Source of the DNA: Nonomuraea guangzhouensis
Lineage (GTDB): Bacteria; Actinomycetota; Actinomycetes; Streptosporangiales; Streptosporangiaceae
Reading direction: 5' to 3'
NCBI RefSeq assembly: GCF_019396345.1
Contig: NZ_JAHKRM010000003.1
Coordinates: forward strand, 248,001 to 312,000
DNA length: 64,000 nt
Shown here: positions 8,276-16,136 of the stretch, one piece after another
Layout of the letters: each line of letters opens with the position of its first letter
Numbering within the stretch: position 1 is the stretch's first letter
Made by a program: the position numbers and the translations under genes
Notes under the pieces: generated by a model
What the model was told of the DNA's origin: nothing
The model's database searches: none
The model's input: the letters and a program-made list of their open reading frames with translations, nothing else

Positions 8276-9472
8276 TCAGAGGCCCGCGTTCACCGTGACC
8301 GTCGTGTCATTCGGGACCTTGACCAGGGGCTTGGTCACGTTCTTGACGAGGTTGCCGGTGGAGACGACGGTCAGTGACGCGCCGCTCTTCTTCTCGTACT
8401 GCAGCCCTGTCTGGTCGGCGGTGCCGTTGCCCAGAATGGCGTTGCCGGTGACCACGACGTTCCCGGCGCCCGAGTCCACCCCGTCCAGGGCGATGTAGTA
8501 GTAGTGAGGGCCCGTCGGCGGCGTCTTGCCCGCGTCGCGGAAGTTGTGGATCTTGTTGTTGGAGATCGTCGTGGTCGCGCCTTCCTGCACTACGCAGCGG
8601 ATGCCGTACAACCACGCCTCTGCCGTGGTGGCCTGGTAGCCGAAGTCCTCGATGTAGTTGCCCTGGATCGACGTGCCGAAGCAGCGGTTGAGGTCGAGGG
8701 CGCTGCTCGCGTTGCCGTACAGGTGCAGGTCGCTGAGGAGCCAGCCGGCGGCGTTGTCCGATTCGACGGCGCTGGTGCCGCTGTCGCGTACCCATGAGCG
8801 GGTGAACGTCCAGTCGGTGATCACGCCGCCGTCCGGGTCGAGGACCTTGACGCCCGCGCCGCCGGAGCCGGTGATGTAGACGTCGCTGATCACCCCGTTC
8901 ACCATCGTGTTGGTGGCGGAATCGATGGTCGTCCCGTTCTTCGACGGGTTGCTCAGGCGGATGGCGTCCGAGGAGGTCTGCTCGATCTGGATGTCGGAGA
9001 TCCTGCTGCCCCAGGAGCGCAGCATCAGGCCGACGGTCCCGGTGGTGTTCTTGGCGCGGTTGCCGTCCAGGGTGAGCCGCTCGACGCGGATGGGGTTGCC
9101 GGAGTACGCCTGATTCGCGTCCCAGGTGTCCGAGGCCAGCAGGGCGGGCAGGTTCACGCTGTCCGCCTGCTTGATCCGCAGGCCGGTGCGCGAGTCACCG
9201 CGGTACGTGCGATCTCCGCGCAGCACGATGGTCTTGTTGATGACGCACACGGCCGGCTCGGCCGCGGTCACCGAGCGTCCTAAGATCACGATCTCGTCGC
9301 CGGCCTTCGATGCCGTGATGGCGTTGTTGATGATCGTGGCGTCGTCCGTGCCGGTGCATTGCACCTCCTTGCGGGCGGCCTCGGCGGGGGTCGGTTGCGC
9401 TATGACGGCGATCCCGGTGGCGGCCAAGGCCAGGACGGTGGCCGAGACCAGGGTGAATACCGATTTATGCAC
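8276..9472 (-). CDS. secreted right-handed beta-helix protein
   Basis: 398 residues with a Sec signal peptide (MHKSVFTLVSATVLALAATG...AEAA, cleavage about residue 33). The mature part has serial short N/S/T-rich turns (IRVERLTLDGN, ISDIQIEQTSSDAIRL, VISDVYITGSGGAGVKV, LSDLHLYGNASSALDL), the hallmark of parallel beta-helix pectate-lyase-like folds. Such proteins bind or cleave polysaccharides outside the cell. I cannot point to catalytic residues, so enzymatic activity is unproven. Monocistronic; shares the intergenic region 9473-9669 with the divergent protease gene. Confidence 0.75.
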   Translation of the reverse strand: MHKSVFTLVSATVLALAATGIAVIAQPTPAEAARKEVQCTGTDDATIINNAITASKAGDEIVILGRSVTAAEPAVCVINKTIVLRGDRTYRGDSRTGLRIKQADSVNLPALLASDTWDANQAYSGNPIRVERLTLDGNRAKNTTGTVGLMLRSWGSRISDIQIEQTSSDAIRLSNPSKNGTTIDSATNTMVNGVISDVYITGSGGAGVKVLDPDGGVITDWTFTRSWVRDSGTSAVESDNAAGWLLSDLHLYGNASSALDLNRCFGTSIQGNYIEDFGYQATTAEAWLYGIRCVVQEGATTTISNNKIHNFRDAGKTPPTGPHYYYIALDGVDSGAGNVVVTGNAILGNGTADQTGLQYEKKSGASLTVVSTGNLVKNVTKPLVKVPNDTTVTVNAGL

Positions 9473-9669
9473 TTCTCGTCTCCAGGGGGATAAAGATCGT
9501 TTACGTGCAAGATCAGTATGAAATGTATGGCTATTGAGATGAATGTCAGATTGGTCACAGATGCGCGGAACCCGTCCCCAGGGTTATCCCTCGAGGAAAA
9601 TACGGATCTTGAACGGTTGGAGCAGCGTGCCGGAGTATCGAGCCGCCCCCTACCAACCGGAGTTCCCCC

Positions 9670-10545
9670 ATGCGCAAACTCCTCGGCCATCCGCTGCCTC
9701 AGGCATTCGCCCTGCTGTTCGTGGTGCTGGCCGTCTTCTTCGCCCTGCAAGCCGTCCTGGCCACGGCCTTACAGATCGGCCCTGAGAACTTCACCCCGGT
9801 CTTGGGGCTGCTGCTGGGCCTGGCCGGAGTGGTGGCAGCGCTCATCACCATTCCGCTGGCCCGGCGCATGGAGCGTCAATCGCTCGCCGGTCTCGGCTTC
9901 CCGGCCAAGAACGCGGTCCGCCACCTGTTGAGCGGTTTCGCGGTCGGCGCGGGTGTTCAGGCGGCGGTGTTCGGAATCATGGCTGTGGCCGGCTGGTACA
10001 CCGTCTCGGCGGTCACGGTGGACATTGGTTCGCTCGTCACCATGACGTTGCTCGCCCTGTATGTCGCCTTCTGGGAGGAGTGGGCCTTCCGCGGCGTGAT
10101 GCTGCGGCTGCCGGAGAAGGCCATCGGCTCCTGGTGGGCGCTTGTGCTCAGCGCCGTGGTCTTCGGGCTCATCCACGCGCCCAACGCCAACGCCACGGCC
10201 CTGACACTGGTCGGCGTCACCGTGGCGGGCGTGCTCGTGCTCGGCGGCGGCTTCCTGCTGACCCGCTCGCTGTGGCTGCCCATCGGCATCCATACGGGCT
10301 GGAACCTGTTCGAGAACTCGGTGTTCGGGGCGGGATCGACCGGTGCCGGCGCCAACAGCGAAACCCCTTTGCTGCGAGGGCATGTCAACGGCCCGCAGTT
10401 GTGGACCGGCGGCCCTGGCGATCCGGAGTCCGGACTCGTCCTCATCCTGGTCGCCACGGTCGTGGGAGCTGTCCTTCTCTTCCTGGCCGCGCGGGCGGGC
10501 CACATCCGGGCGCCGCGCGGGAAGGCGGCTCTGGCTACCGTGTGA
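9670..10545 (+). CDS. CPBP-family (CAAX-type) intramembrane metalloprotease
   Basis: 291 residues, about eight membrane helices. The three CPBP motifs are intact: EEWAFRG with E136, E137 and R141; FGLIH with H169; and HTGWN with H208 and N212. In bacteria these proteases process peptides or act in immunity to self-made bacteriocins, and some cleave anti-sigma factors. The start has CGGAG 8 bases upstream. A response regulator gene follows after only 2 bases, so the protease and the regulator are one transcription unit. Confidence 0.85.
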   Translation: MRKLLGHPLPQAFALLFVVLAVFFALQAVLATALQIGPENFTPVLGLLLGLAGVVAALITIPLARRMERQSLAGLGFPAKNAVRHLLSGFAVGAGVQAAVFGIMAVAGWYTVSAVTVDIGSLVTMTLLALYVAFWEEWAFRGVMLRLPEKAIGSWWALVLSAVVFGLIHAPNANATALTLVGVTVAGVLVLGGGFLLTRSLWLPIGIHTGWNLFENSVFGAGSTGAGANSETPLLRGHVNGPQLWTGGPGDPESGLVLILVATVVGAVLLFLAARAGHIRAPRGKAALATV

Positions 10546-10547
10546 CC

Positions 10548-11192
10548 ATGCAGGTGATGATCGCCGACGATTCCGCGTTGTTCCGCGAGGGCCTGGCCGT
10601 CCTTCTGGAACGCGCGGGGTTCACCGTCACCGGCCTGGCCGGCGATGGGCAGACGCTGGCGCGACTGGTTCGCGCCCACCCGCCCGAGGTGGCGATCTTG
10701 GACATCCGCATGCCGCCCACCTATACGGTCGAAGGGCTGGAGCTGGCCATCCGGCTGCGCCGGGAGCATCCGTCCGTCGCGGTGCTGCTCCTGTCCAACC
10801 ACGTGGAGACCTACCACGCGGGAGAGCTCTTCGGCGGTATCCCGCACCGGACGGGCTACCTGCTGAAGGACCGGGTCGGGGCACCGGCCGAGCTGGCCGA
10901 CGCGCTGCACCGCGTGGCGGCCGGACAGACCGTGCTCGACCCCGCCGTGGTCTCGCAGTTGGTGTCCCGGCCCCGTGAGCCCGGCCCGCTCGACCGGCTC
11001 AGCCCACGTGAGCGGGAAGTGCTCACTCTCGTCGCGGAGGGCAGATCAAACCAGGGCATCGCTGACCTGCTCGGACTCACGCAGAAGACGGTCGAAGGCT
11101 ATGTCCGTGGCACTTTCGGCAAGCTCGGCCTAACGGACACGGCCGCCGACAACCGACGGGTCCTGGCCGTCCTCCGATATCTGCGCGGGTAG
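10548..11192 (+). CDS. NarL/LuxR-family response regulator
   Basis: 214 residues: receiver domain (1-120) with acidic pair D7/D8, phospho-acceptor D52 (ILDIRMP), S83 in the switch position and K107 (YLLKD), followed by a LuxR helix-turn-helix (about 148-205: LSPREREVLTLVAEG...IADLLGL..KTVEGYV). It starts 2 bases after the protease gene and its end overlaps the convergent histidine kinase gene by 63 bases. The kinase is its likely partner, and the protease gene or its own promoter a likely target. Confidence 0.92.
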   Translation: MQVMIADDSALFREGLAVLLERAGFTVTGLAGDGQTLARLVRAHPPEVAILDIRMPPTYTVEGLELAIRLRREHPSVAVLLLSNHVETYHAGELFGGIPHRTGYLLKDRVGAPAELADALHRVAAGQTVLDPAVVSQLVSRPREPGPLDRLSPREREVLTLVAEGRSNQGIADLLGLTQKTVEGYVRGTFGKLGLTDTAADNRRVLAVLRYLRG

Positions 11193-12506
11193 CACAGCTC
11201 GTACGGTGGTTCCAGCCCCAGGCGGGCTGTGCAGTAAGAAACTCCCCCCGCACGCCTCCACCCTGTCGGCCAGGCCGCGCAGGCCTCCTCCCGGTACGGC
11301 ACCCCCGCATCCGTCATCGGTCACCTCCACGGTCACCAGGCCCTTTTCCAGCACAGCGGTGATCCCCACGGTTGTCGCGCGGGCGTGCCTGCTCGCGTTG
11401 GCCAGCGCCTCCGCGGCCACGAAGTACGCGGTGCGCTCGACCTGCGGCGCCAGCCGAACGGGCAGATCGGTTCGCACCCGGACCGGCAGGGCGGCCCGCT
11501 CAGCCAGCGAGCCGAGCGCGGGACCCAGCCCAGCATCGGCCAACACCGCGGGGAACGCGCCGCGCGCCAACTCCCGTAACTCCTCCAAAGCCCGGCCCAG
11601 CTCGGCGACGGCCTGACCGAGGCGGGCCGGCTCATCACGCGCCAGTCCCAGCAACAGCCGCACGTTGACCAGCCGCTGCTGGGCGCCGTCATGGAGGTCC
11701 CGCTCGATCCGGCGCCTGGCCTCATCGCCGGCGTCGAGGAGCTCGGCCATCCGGCGCGTCGCCTCCCTGCGTCCGAGCACGACACGATAGGCCAGCGGCC
11801 AGACGATGAAACCCAGCACGACCAGGCTGTCCAGCAACCCGCCGGTGAAGTACACCGCTAGTCCACCGGCCTGCGCCAGGTTTTCCGCCTCGAGTACCAG
11901 CACCAGCAGCATGAGCACCAGCCCGGAGAACGTGACGGCCGCATCGCGTTCCTGCCGCGGCAGCCGAGCCCAGCGCAGGAACACCGCCGCTGACAGCCCG
12001 ACCGCATACGCACCGGCGATCGCCACCCCGAACAGGGCCAGCGCCGTCCGTCCTGACACCTGAGCCAGACAGAGGCACCCCCCGTCGGGCTGCTCTCCGT
12101 ACGCCATCGACATCGCGGCGGAGAGGAGTGGCACCGTGTAGCCGAGCGCCACGACCCCTCGACGGACCGGCGTGTCCGCGCGGCCGTGCGGGAGCACGAC
12201 CATCACGTGTCCGAGCAGTCCGTGCTGAAGGGCCGCCGCCACCGCGCCCAGCGCGACAGCCGCGGGCGCGCCCGCGTAGCCGACCCCGGTGGCCAGCCAC
12301 ATCACCCCGCTCCAGGCCAGCAACGATCCCACCGGGCTGTCCGGCCACCGCGTCCTCGCCCAGAGGCCACCCGATACCGCGGCAGCCCCCGCCGCATATC
12401 CCATGAACAGCAGCGGGACCTTCGTCACCACGAACTCCGCACCGATCATGGCCATTGTTCCCAAGGCGGCGAGCACGACCGCGAGTAGGGTGATCAGCCT
12501 GGGCAC
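11130..12506 (-). CDS. NarL-type sensor histidine kinase
   Basis: 458 residues from the GTG at 12506 (VPRLITLLA; the frame continues 23 codons upstream without a better site). About seven hydrophobic segments (1-245) form an integral-membrane sensor with no large loop. They are followed by a HisKA_3 dimerisation domain with H272 (ERDLHDGAQQRL) and an HATPase domain (ALANASRHA, VTDDGCGG, GLRGLADRVEA). Its 3' end lies inside the 3' end of the response regulator gene on the other strand. Cognate pairs are usually codirectional, so this tail-to-tail overlap is uncommon and may link their expression. Confidence 0.9.
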   Translation of the reverse strand: MPRLITLLAVVLAALGTMAMIGAEFVVTKVPLLFMGYAAGAAAVSGGLWARTRWPDSPVGSLLAWSGVMWLATGVGYAGAPAAVALGAVAAALQHGLLGHVMVVLPHGRADTPVRRGVVALGYTVPLLSAAMSMAYGEQPDGGCLCLAQVSGRTALALFGVAIAGAYAVGLSAAVFLRWARLPRQERDAAVTFSGLVLMLLVLVLEAENLAQAGGLAVYFTGGLLDSLVVLGFIVWPLAYRVVLGRREATRRMAELLDAGDEARRRIERDLHDGAQQRLVNVRLLLGLARDEPARLGQAVAELGRALEELRELARGAFPAVLADAGLGPALGSLAERAALPVRVRTDLPVRLAPQVERTAYFVAAEALANASRHARATTVGITAVLEKGLVTVEVTDDGCGGAVPGGGLRGLADRVEACGGSFLLHSPPGAGTTVRAVLPAQISEDGQDPSVVGGRVR

Positions 12507-12608
12507 CCGACCATTGTGGAGCCTGGCCGCTCCAGCGACGCGCCAAACCCCGTGGTGACCACGGGGGTCATCCACGGAGCTCCTCCCGTCGACTCGCGTC
12601 CGGGTCCG

Positions 12609-13343
12609 TCAGTCTGCGGTCTGGTGATACGACAGCTCGTACAGGTGCCCACCCTTGATCAAGACCGACACTTCGACCGGCCGCTCACTGTCGCTGTAGA
12701 CGACACGGAACTGCCGAAACACCGGCACGTCAGGTGGGAGATCCAGCTCCTGCACCTCCGTTTCGGTCGGCTGCCGAACGGAGATGCGGTCTATGAAGTG
12801 GTGTTGCGGAAACCCGAGGTCGGCCAGCACCTGTGGCGCGCCACCGCGGATTCTTCCCCGGCCGGCCAGCGGGCTTCCTGCTGCGATGCTTACCGGGTAG
12901 TAAGACCATGACAGTTCCACGGGGGCGCCGTCGTGCAGCAGCAGTCGATGACGCATGACGACGAGATCTTCACCGCTGACAGTGAACGCCGCAGCCACAT
13001 CACTGGGCGGTGCTACCTGCCCGACCTTCAGTAGCTCGTAGCTATATCCACGGGGATCTGGAGACATGTACGTGCTCGTGTTGACAACGAGAGGCTGCCT
13101 GTCGCGGACGAACACGCCCTTCCCAGCGTGGCCGCGTACGAATCCTTCGTCTTTCAGTGACTGAAGAGCGCGCTGGATCGTTGCGTTCGCCGCGTTGAAA
13201 CGTGCCACCAAGTGAGGCGTGGAAGGGAGTTGCTCGCCCGACTTCAGGTCACCGGACATGATCTCCGCACGCAGTTCGGCCGCGATCTGCTGATGGCGCG
13301 GACGAGAATCCAGCCGCGTACCCACGATTGCCGGTCTCCTCAC
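12609..13343 (-). CDS. GntR/HutC-family regulator (winged helix + UTRA)
   Basis: 244 residues. N-terminal GntR winged helix (about 15-80: HQQIAAELRAEIMSGDLKSGEQLPST..LVARFNAANATIQRALQSLKDEGFVRGHAGKGVFV) and C-terminal UTRA ligand-binding domain (about 100-240, VVMRHRLLLHDGAPVELSWSYYP, PTETEVQELDLPPDVPVF). It overlaps the upstream UTRA-only gene by ATGA and so is cotranscribed with it. The ligand is unknown. Likely operator: the dyad at 13985-14010. Confidence 0.9.
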   Translation of the reverse strand: MRRPAIVGTRLDSRPRHQQIAAELRAEIMSGDLKSGEQLPSTPHLVARFNAANATIQRALQSLKDEGFVRGHAGKGVFVRDRQPLVVNTSTYMSPDPRGYSYELLKVGQVAPPSDVAAAFTVSGEDLVVMRHRLLLHDGAPVELSWSYYPVSIAAGSPLAGRGRIRGGAPQVLADLGFPQHHFIDRISVRQPTETEVQELDLPPDVPVFRQFRVVYSDSERPVEVSVLIKGGHLYELSYHQTAD

Positions 13344-13882
13344 TTGATGATCATCTGATAGCGCAACTCGCGACCGTGGGCCACCATCGTCATCACGCTG
13401 ACCTCGATCGGCGTTCCGTCGTCAGTTCGAACGATGCGGGTCAGGAGTAGAACCCAGTCCTCTGGTCGAAGATCGAGAGCCTGTCGCTCTGATTCGGTCG
13501 CGGGGCGGGCTCGGACGGCTTCTTCCGCGCTGTGCGGGTGGTGGCCGAGCTGGGCGAGAAGGGTGGGAGCCCCGCCAGGGATCTTCCGCATTTCGGCGAG
13601 CTGAGTGCCACGGGCGATCGTCGCCGGGTAGTAGGAATCGGCGAGCTCCGTGGGCTGGCCGTCCGCGAGCACGAGACGGCGGCGGACGAAGGCGGTCTGA
13701 TCCGCTGCCAGTCCGAAGGCCCGCGCAACTTCCTTCGGCGGATGGACCTCTTCCACTGCCTGGAGGTGGTGCGTCCCAACCTTGCCGTGCTGGGCGGCTT
13801 CCTCCGCCCATGCATCGGGCTCTCCGGGACGCCGCGGCCGTACGTAGGGCGCGGAAACGCTGACCCAGCCCGCGTCTTCCAT
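13340..13882 (-). CDS. stand-alone UTRA-domain protein
   Basis: 180 residues containing a full UTRA domain (about 40-178: FVRRRLVLADGQPTELADSYYPATIARGT, IPGGAPTLLAQLGH, WVLLLTRIVRTDDGTPIEVSVMTM) but no DNA-binding domain. It is the paralogue of the C-terminal half of the GntR gene that follows and overlaps it by 4 bases. A UTRA-only protein coupled to a complete GntR regulator could form heterodimers or act as a ligand sink that tunes the repressor. That is inference; such pairs recur in actinomycetes. Confidence 0.82.
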   Translation of the reverse strand: MEDAGWVSVSAPYVRPRRPGEPDAWAEEAAQHGKVGTHHLQAVEEVHPPKEVARAFGLAADQTAFVRRRLVLADGQPTELADSYYPATIARGTQLAEMRKIPGGAPTLLAQLGHHPHSAEEAVRARPATESERQALDLRPEDWVLLLTRIVRTDDGTPIEVSVMTMVAHGRELRYQMIIK

Positions 13883-13984
13883 GCGCTCCTCCTTCGGTCA
13901 CGAAAGCCCGTTCAGCAGCCACCGTACCGGGTCGGTGGCGTCACACGCTGATCAAGGGAGTTGTGGCTGGCGGACGTTGTTTTT

Positions 13985-14010
13985 TTACTGCCTTTCGCGA
14001 ATCGCAGTAA
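13985..14010. promoter_or_regulatory. candidate GntR operator
   Basis: TTACTGC (13985-13991) and GCAGTAA (14004-14010) form a perfect 7-base inverted repeat with a 12-base spacer, next to a T-run, in the divergent region between the UTRA gene and the gene at 14076. Position and symmetry fit an operator of the neighbouring GntR regulator. Confidence 0.45.
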
Positions 14011-14075
14011 GGTTGTCGCAAGTCGATCGGGTCTAGGATCGGCGGCCCGCGAAGAGGTCGAAGGGGTGGGGATGC

Positions 14076-14423
14076 ATGCTTCTCAAGCCGTCGGTGATCG
14101 CCATCAGCCCTGCACAGAGCGCTCATGCCCTTCGCGATGCCCTGGCTGATCAGGGCATCGCCTCCGACATTCACGTCGGCTACGGGCTTGCTCTGGTATC
14201 GGTGTGGGTCAGCCTCGTGGTGTGGTGCGATGGCAACTGGTTCTGGTGGCGGGTGGTTGGAACGACCAGCGCAAGCGAGTCTTGTACGCCCGGCATCCAG
14301 CGGACGAACCCGTTAGAGCCGCTCGGCGGGTGGCTTGCCGGTACGCAGAGGTCTACCGGCACCATCCGCACTCGGAGCTGATCGCCGATGTCGTCTCTTC
14401 CGCCCGACGGCAAGGCACCGTGG
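14076..14423 (+). pseudogene. frameshifted small actinobacterial hypothetical gene
   Basis: Starts with ATG at 14076 (GGGGTGGGG upstream) and reads MLLKPSVIAISPAQSAHALRDAL...ALVSVWVSLVVWCDGNWFWW for about 59 residues. The C-terminal half expected in this family (KRVLYARHPADEP, AARRVACRYAEVYRHHP) is present but in the frame one base back (the frame of 14204). The switch must lie about 14250-14265. I recognise the family only as a common actinobacterial hypothetical found beside GntR/UTRA pairs. It may be a genuine pseudogene, a sequencing error, or a programmed shift. The end coordinate is approximate. Confidence 0.5.
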
Positions 14424-14901
14424 TGAGCATTCTGCGTAATGGCACGTTCGCCTTGATCGCGCTGGAGGACGAGCTAGGCCAGTTGCCTGGCGGGGTGCGG
14501 CGATGGTCCGTCCACTGGGACGACCTGCAGATCGAGTCGGGGGTGATCGGGCCTGATGAGGTGTTACGGCCTGTCCGCGGCCAGCAACGGCAGTACGTGG
14601 GCGCCGGCCAGGGACTGCATATCGGGCAGCGCCATCGTGCTGTTGAGCAGCACCATGAACTGCCCCAGGCAGGTCACTGTGAGCAAAGTTCCTCAACGTC
14701 CGGGAGGGTTTGCACTGGTCCGGCCGGGCGAGGTGGTGATCGTCGTCCTTATGGGGCGACCCCGTGTCGATGTTGTCCTGTTCGGCGTGGACGCGCCTGT
14801 GGCAAAGCCAAAACAGGTGGCAACCGCGACCAACGTGTTGTGGCCAACATGCCGACCGCGCCACCCGGGCTGCCGCTCCTCAAGATCGGCCGCCTCGGTC
14901 G
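14424..14901. other. decayed intergenic stretch, no intact gene
   Basis: About 480 bases with no convincing coding sequence on either strand. Long open frames exist but lack recognisable domains and show mixed codon bias. The only recognisable trace is the transporter-like remnant at 14564-14677. The stretch lies between a frameshifted gene and a TetR gene, so it looks like a site of past gene loss. Confidence 0.5.
14564..14677 (-). pseudogene. possible remnant of an MFS transporter N-terminus
   Basis: A 37-codon minus-strand stretch reading VTCLGQFMVLLNSTMALPDM, which resembles the first membrane helix of EmrB/QacA-type drug exporters (typical: CLxQFMxxLDxTIVNVALP). It then ends in a stop. 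It lies downstream of, and in the same direction as, the TetR gene, the usual layout of a TetR-controlled exporter. Short and weak; the similarity could be chance. Confidence 0.25.
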
Positions 14902-15486
14902 TTACCGTTCGTCGGGTTGTAGTCCGGCCAGCGTGAGCGTGACGAGGCGGCCGATCGATTCCGTTGACGGCAGGTCGCCGGCCGCGGTGAGGGAGTGCAG
15001 GCAGTAGGTCGCCAGTTCGTCGGGGGTGACGTCGGCGCGGATGATGCCCGCGTGGGCGGCCTCGGTCAGTGCATCGCGGACCAGGTCGTGCAGTTGCTGT
15101 TGAGCATGTGCGACGCGTTCGTCGCGGTGCAGCAGCGCGCTTAGCTCGGTGCCGGGGTGCCGGTGTGACATCTCGTGGGCGATGTGTGCGTAGGCGGCCA
15201 GCACGGCGTGCAGTCGCGTGGCGGGGTCCGCGGCCGTCGACCTGGCGTCGGCAAGGTTCTGGAGGTGGCCGGCGACGTGCTGGTCGTGCCAGGCGACCAG
15301 GATCGCCTCGACATCCGGAAAGTACTTGTAGAGCGTCGCGCGCCCGATGCCGGTCCGCTCGGCGATCTGCGCCATCGTCACCGACCGCAGCCCGCGCTCG
15401 GTGACGAGCTCGGCGGTGGTGTCGAGGATGGCCTGATGCACGTCGCGGCGGTGCGCCTCGATGGTCTCGTTCCACAGCCTCGGCAT
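14902..15486 (-). CDS. TetR-family transcriptional regulator
   Basis: 194 residues from ATG 15486 (MPRLWNETIEAHRR). HTH at about 15-60 (ILDTTAELVTERGLRSVTMAQIAERTGIGRATLYKYFPDVEAIL); the C-terminal ligand domain has no recognised pocket. Divergent from the DinB-like gene, with about 100 bases between starts holding the CTCTG/CAGAG dyad. The DinB-hydrolase genes are the likely targets. Confidence 0.9.
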   Translation of the reverse strand: MPRLWNETIEAHRRDVHQAILDTTAELVTERGLRSVTMAQIAERTGIGRATLYKYFPDVEAILVAWHDQHVAGHLQNLADARSTAADPATRLHAVLAAYAHIAHEMSHRHPGTELSALLHRDERVAHAQQQLHDLVRDALTEAAHAGIIRADVTPDELATYCLHSLTAAGDLPSTESIGRLVTLTLAGLQPDER

Positions 15487-15521
15487 GAGCTCGATGATAC
15501 ACAGTGACAAGCATCGAGACA

Positions 15522-15538
15522 CTCTGCAATTGACAGAG
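15522..15538. promoter_or_regulatory. candidate TetR operator and -35 box
   Basis: CTCTG (15522-15526) and CAGAG (15534-15538) form a dyad with a 7-base spacer. A consensus -35 hexamer TTGACA (15530-15535) reading toward the DinB-like gene lies within it, so a bound repressor would cover the promoter. No convincing -10 is seen at 17 bases. Confidence 0.35.
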
Positions 15539-15589
15539 ACATTATGTATAGCAAAACTGATCTCGTTGGCACCGACACGAGGAGACATC

Positions 15590-16081
15590 GTGGTGGACGG
15601 ACATGGCGTTGAGCTGATGGCGAAGGTGCGCCGCCAACTCGACGAGAGCGCGGCGGTCTTCGCCGCCCTGGACGACGCGGACCTGAGTAAGTGCTGCCCA
15701 GATGGTGATGGGGAAACGACCGGCACCGTCGCCTCGGCCGCTGCGCATCTGGCCGAGGGTTATGCCCGTCTTGGCCGGTTCCTGCATTCGACCGGGTACG
15801 TCCCGGCCGCTCCTGAACACGGCCACGGTCACGGCCATGCGCACGGTGCCGGCCACCGGCACGCGCCGCCGCCCGCGACCGTCGCCGACGTGCTGGAACT
15901 GCTGCACCGGGTGGAACAGCCGGTCACCCTGCTGGGCGACCTGACCGACCAGCAACTCGACAGCGTGCCCGCCAAGGCGAACCGGTTCGCCGACGGGCAC
16001 CGCACGCTCCAGCAGGTGATCGACGAGATGACGGCGCACCAGGCGGCGCATCTCGCGGCGATCAAGCAGGCCCTCACATGA
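15590..16081 (+). CDS. DinB-like protein with His-rich insert
   Basis: 163 residues from the GTG at 15590, preceded by GAGGAGA. The helix pattern (LMAKVRRQLDESAAVFAAL at the start, TLQQVIDEMTAHQAAHLAAIKQAL at the end with the H-x3-H pair) suggests a DinB/mycothiol-transferase-type four-helix bundle that binds a divalent metal. Residues 77-91 are a histidine run (HGHGHGHAHGAGHRH, seven His) between helices, not a usual DinB feature. Followed after 55 bases by the hydrolase-methyltransferase gene, which has a similar His-rich linker. Confidence 0.6.
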   Translation: MVDGHGVELMAKVRRQLDESAAVFAALDDADLSKCCPDGDGETTGTVASAAAHLAEGYARLGRFLHSTGYVPAAPEHGHGHGHAHGAGHRHAPPPATVADVLELLHRVEQPVTLLGDLTDQQLDSVPAKANRFADGHRTLQQVIDEMTAHQAAHLAAIKQALT

Positions 16082-16136
16082 CCCGCCCGGTGCGGCTCCG
16101 GCTTGCGATCAAGATCTTCAAGAATGGAGAAGGCAG

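Noticed and set aside
9670..12506. Bacteriocin or natural-product cluster around the CPBP protease
   Set aside because: No precursor peptide, modification enzyme or exporter is seen nearby.
14204..15007. 267-codon plus-strand frame
   Set aside because: Only its first ~70 codons resemble a family, and they continue the frameshifted gene at 14076; the rest is opposite the TetR gene.
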